Source: CAVVST01 sp963750995 (GTDB taxonomy: Bacteria; Acidobacteriota; Vicinamibacteria; Vicinamibacterales; UBA2999). Taken from it: a stretch of DNA of 64,000 nucleotides. Below, one piece after another: positions 61,813 through 64,000 of this stretch. The translations under genes were made by a program, and so were the position numbers. The notes beneath the pieces are model-generated. The model made no database searches and was not told the origin of the DNA. It worked only from the letters and a program-made list of their open reading frames with translations. The stretch is taken from NCBI GenBank assembly GCA_963750995.1, contig CAVVST010000005.1, positions 310,001 to 374,000 on the forward strand. The letters run 5' to 3'. Numbering within the stretch: the stretch's first letter is position 1; each line of letters begins with the position of its first letter.

Positions 61813-62199
61813 TCAGTCCATCTTCATCACTTTCCCGTCGGGAAGCTTCAGCATCAGGCCGTTCCCGGTTCCGCCGGGGCTGCCGTCTTTCAGCGGATGC
61901 ATCTCGATCGAGATATCCATGCCGGGCCTGAGCGTCTTCGGGGTAAAACCCATGCGCGCCAAGGTTCTCGGTGATGACAGCTCGATCGCCCACTGCTTGG
62001 GCTCTCCTTTAGGCACCGGCGTCGTCATCACGATCCAGACGTGCGGAGAAATCCACTGGAATTCCTTGACCGTGCCGTTCAGGGTCACCGTCTTCTTGAC
62101 GTCGAACATGGCGAATGAATGATGCGCCCATGCCGGCGCTGCCAAGAGCGCAAGCGCCATACCCACGAGGCCAGGTGTGGTGAATGCTTTGAGTCTCAT
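61813..62199 (-). CDS. DUF6152 family secreted protein
   Basis: 128 aa. The signal peptide ends A-W-A and the mature start is H-H-S-F-A-M-F-D, then W-I-S-P-H in place of W-x-N-P-H, R-P-G-M-D-I-S-I and a terminal K-V-M-K-M-D. It most resembles the gene at 2358-2741 (same H-H-S-F-A-M-F-D). The ATG at 62199 gives the normal signal peptide; the region further upstream in frame is the divergent gene's antisense. It lies back to back with a GRWEGD lipoprotein, 28 bp apart. Confidence 0.87.
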   Translation of the reverse strand: MRLKAFTTPGLVGMALALLAAPAWAHHSFAMFDVKKTVTLNGTVKEFQWISPHVWIVMTTPVPKGEPKQWAIELSSPRTLARMGFTPKTLRPGMDISIEMHPLKDGSPGGTGNGLMLKLPDGKVMKMD

Positions 62200-62227
62200 C
62201 TCGCCGGTAGTGTACCTTAGCTGCCGC

Positions 62228-62956
62228 ATGACTACGCGCGCGTCGGCTCGGGTATGGCTCGCGTTCTCCCTGACAGCGGCCGCCGCAATCGCCGGGTGCG
62301 CGGCGCCGGACCTGCCCCCCGGTCTTTCCGGCATCTACTGGGCGACCGAGTACCACCCAAATATTCAAGTGGTCGGTGGAGGGGAGCTGCCACTCACCGA
62401 GGCGGGCCGGACGGCGCATGCCAGAAACATGGCCGGGCTCAAGGACGGATCGATCGAGGACCGAGCCCGGAAGTACTGCACGCCCGACGGCGTCCCGCGT
62501 TCGCTCGCGACCCCCTACCCGTTCGAGATCATCGAGGCGCCAGCCGGCCAGATCCTCATCGTCTACGAGATGAATCACATGATCCGCCGGATCGCCATGG
62601 ACACGCCGCTGCCACCGTACGAAGAGCTGTTCATCGAGCCGTTTTACAACGGGCATTCGGTCGGTCGTTTCGAAGGCGACACGCTGGTCGTGCAATCGGG
62701 TGGCTTCAAGGACGAGACGTTTCTCGATGCCACCGGCGCACCGCACACGGACATGCTCGAGACGACGGAGCGGATTCGCCGCATCAGCCCGACCGAGCTC
62801 GAGGACGTGGTCACCATCCACGATCCCGAATACTATTCCCGCGACTGGCAGGCGCGTTTCGTCTACACGCTGCGAACGGATGTCCGCATCGAGGATTACA
62901 TCTGCGGCTTCGAACACCGGGACATTTCATCGGTGGCCGGCGTCGATCGTCCTTAG
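62228..62956 (+). CDS. GRFEGDTLVV-family lipoprotein
   Basis: 242 aa. The lipobox A-I-A-G-C gives a lipid-anchored Cys. The body has G-I-Y-W-A-T, C-T-P-D-G-V-P-R, Y-E-M-N-H-M-I-R-R-I, Y-N-G-H-S-V-G-R-F-E-G-D-T-L-V-V-Q-S and M-L-E-T-T-E-R-I-R-R. It is the only lipoprotein of the family here, the rest being soluble exports. Divergent from the DUF6152 gene, so they may share a control region of 28 bp, too short for two full separate promoters. Confidence 0.84.
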   Translation: MTTRASARVWLAFSLTAAAAIAGCAAPDLPPGLSGIYWATEYHPNIQVVGGGELPLTEAGRTAHARNMAGLKDGSIEDRARKYCTPDGVPRSLATPYPFEIIEAPAGQILIVYEMNHMIRRIAMDTPLPPYEELFIEPFYNGHSVGRFEGDTLVVQSGGFKDETFLDATGAPHTDMLETTERIRRISPTELEDVVTIHDPEYYSRDWQARFVYTLRTDVRIEDYICGFEHRDISSVAGVDRP

Positions 62957-63513
62957 TTCTCCGCGCTGAACGCGTTGCACGACACCGTTGTGTGCCAGTT
63001 CGAGAAGGCGCCCGCGGGGTTGTCCTTCCACGCCCAGACATGCAGCGTGTAGAAGTCTGGTAATCCGAAACGGTTCGGGCTCTCGAAGAGATGCAGAAGC
63101 TGCCCCATCAGTTGCGGCGTCGCCGCGTTGTTGGCGTGCCAATCATCGGCGAATACGAGAAAGTCTGCGCCGATCAGTCGCGGACGCCCGTTCGGCTGCG
63201 GCTCGTAAATCACGATTTCCGGTCGCGCCGGATCCAGCACACCATCGGTGACCAGCGAGAGATTCACGTAGTGCAGTCCCATCGCGCCCCAGTCCGGTCC
63301 GCTCACGCAGCCGAACATCAGCGAGTAGCCTTCTGCCTCGGCGACCGACACGTCCTTGAAGCGCTCTGTCACATCGCGCACGACCTTGACGAGATCGCCG
63401 GCGGCAGCCTTCTCTTCGCGTGGTGATTGATGATGCTGTGTGCCCTGGGCGCGAATAGGTGTCGGCCACGAGGCCGTGAGAACGAGAACACCGATCAGAA
63501 GATGCTTGCTCAT
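62953..63513 (-). CDS. Secreted protein of unknown family
   Basis: 186 aa, signal peptide (T-P-I-R-A-Q-G). It has D-V-S-V-A-E-A-E-G-Y, a G-C-V-S-G-P-D-W-G-A-M-G-L-H-Y-V-N segment, I-V-I-Y-E-P-Q-P-N-G-R-P-R-L-I-G-A-D-F, L-Y/H-x-F-E-S-P-N-R-F-G-L-P, H-V-W-A-W-K-D-N-P and ends W-H-T-T-V-S-C. Compact with several His and two Cys; I do not recognise the family. GAGGAGG precedes the ATG at 63513. Convergent with the previous gene, overlapping by 4 bp. Confidence 0.72.
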   Translation of the reverse strand: MSKHLLIGVLVLTASWPTPIRAQGTQHHQSPREEKAAAGDLVKVVRDVTERFKDVSVAEAEGYSLMFGCVSGPDWGAMGLHYVNLSLVTDGVLDPARPEIVIYEPQPNGRPRLIGADFLVFADDWHANNAATPQLMGQLLHLFESPNRFGLPDFYTLHVWAWKDNPAGAFSNWHTTVSCNAFSAEN

Positions 63514-63653
63514 GCCGTTCCTCCTCTTTCGACAAGGAGGATGCCGCACCGCGTGGCGCGTGCCCATGGGCGTTTTGTCCCGGTTCGACCGAAACCGCGC
63601 GTCCGGACGTGGGACAAACGTCCTACTCCAGATCCGCGAACACCTAACGTCGC

Positions 63654-64000
63654 TTAACCGACGTTGGCAGAGGTTTCTTGCGGCCTGCCGGCAAGATCTT
63701 GGTGCGACCGCTCTCTCGACCGAAAAAACAGCGCGAAGAGCATCAGGACCACCAACGCTCCGGCGGCCGGAACCAGCCAGATGCGGTCCCACGCATGGGC
63801 GGGCGGCTCTGCCGTGATCACAAACGCATCGACCACGCGCCCCGAGATGAGCGACCCGATGAACATGCCGACACCGAGCGTGACGAAGGCGATCAGCCCT
63901 TGCGCGGCCGATCGCACGTCGGCGGGGGCGCGTTGGTCGACGTAGATCTGCCCGGTCACGAAGAAGAAGTCGTAGCAGATCCCGTGGAGCAAGATGCCGG
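63654..64000 (-). CDS. Nucleoside-H+-symporter-type MFS transporter, C-terminal part
   Basis: About 115 residues visible; the gene continues past the right edge. G-I-L-L-H-G-I-C-Y-D-F-F-F-V-T-G-Q-I-Y-V-D is the hallmark of the NupG/XapB-like MFS group, followed by R-S-A-A-Q-G-L-I-A, a helix G-V-G-M-F-I-G-S-L-I-S-G and a last helix near the C-terminus. It would import nucleosides or related sugars with protons across the inner membrane. It is the C-terminal part, so the N-terminus and start are outside the window. Confidence 0.8.
   Translation of the reverse strand, partial: GILLHGICYDFFFVTGQIYVDQRAPADVRSAAQGLIAFVTLGVGMFIGSLISGRVVDAFVITAEPPAHAWDRIWLVPAAGALVVLMLFALFFRSRERSHQDLAGRPQETSANVG

Noticed and set aside
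1..64000. CRISPR array, rRNA or tRNA genes
   Set aside because: No regular direct-repeat/spacer array and no rRNA or tRNA-like stretch was seen; the palindromes are irregularly spaced REP-like elements.
1..64000. IS element or transposase gene
   Set aside because: No DDE, HUH or serine/tyrosine recombinase motif in any supported frame, so the repeats have no visible mobilising enzyme here.

Overview
The window looks like a high-GC (by eye mostly 60-70%) chromosome segment of an Acidobacteriota bacterium, most likely class Vicinamibacteria (old subdivision 6). The evidence is the density of Oar-like TonB-dependent outer-membrane receptors with an N-terminal carboxypeptidase-regulatory domain, many secreted DUF6152 proteins, and a large paralogous family of secreted proteins with a G-R-W-E-G-D-T-L-V-V core. 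The taxonomic call is inference; there is no rRNA or tRNA gene here. About 63 real genes are visible, nearly all for exported, periplasmic or membrane proteins.

Layout. 1-1.6 kb: thioredoxin-like fragment, CcdA/DsbD-like membrane protein and HMA metal-binding protein. 1.6-15.5 kb: three DUF6152/GRWEGD gene pairs, two ~1000-aa Oar receptors, a two-domain dienelactone hydrolase, two small WR-N-DKS proteins and a lectin-like protein. 15.7-18.3 kb: NHL-repeat protein, DUF1080 protein, CHRD lipoprotein. 18.4-38.4 kb: three ~1100-aa Oar receptors and two versions of a cassette made of a ~300-aa GRWEGD-type protein, a metallo-beta-lactamase-fold protein with lost metal ligands, DUF6152 and a WDPTPCR-type protein. 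Between the two cassettes lies a lower-GC block flanked by the N- and C-terminal remnants of another Oar gene. 38.5-44.5 kb: sorbosone dehydrogenase-like lipoprotein, HExxH/TPR protein, SnoaL-like protein, MFS transporter, NHL protein. 44.5-50.3 kb: secreted caspase-fold protease, membrane protein, putative outer-membrane barrel, catalase-like protein and a divergent TIR-TM protein. 50.5-57 kb: a sixth Oar receptor and a third, reverse-strand copy of the cassette. 57-64 kb: GNAT enzyme, zinc-ribbon protein, small and paired hypothetical proteins, more GRWEGD and DUF6152 genes, and a truncated nucleoside-symporter-type MFS gene.

How the genes may work together: all seven DUF6152 genes adjoin a GRWEGD-family gene, and three of the arrays also carry the degenerate MBL-fold gene and sit next to an Oar receptor. 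The simplest reading is a repeatedly duplicated envelope system of unknown chemistry: receptor for uptake plus small periplasmic proteins with a predicted mature His-His N-terminus plus several secreted partners. Duplication scars, gene fragments and palindromic repeats show active reshuffling.

Quality note: eight genes are frame-broken, and every break (13 in total) is repaired by deleting one base. This points to insertion-type sequencing errors rather than real gene decay, so these genes are given as single CDSs. True remnants are listed as pseudogenes.
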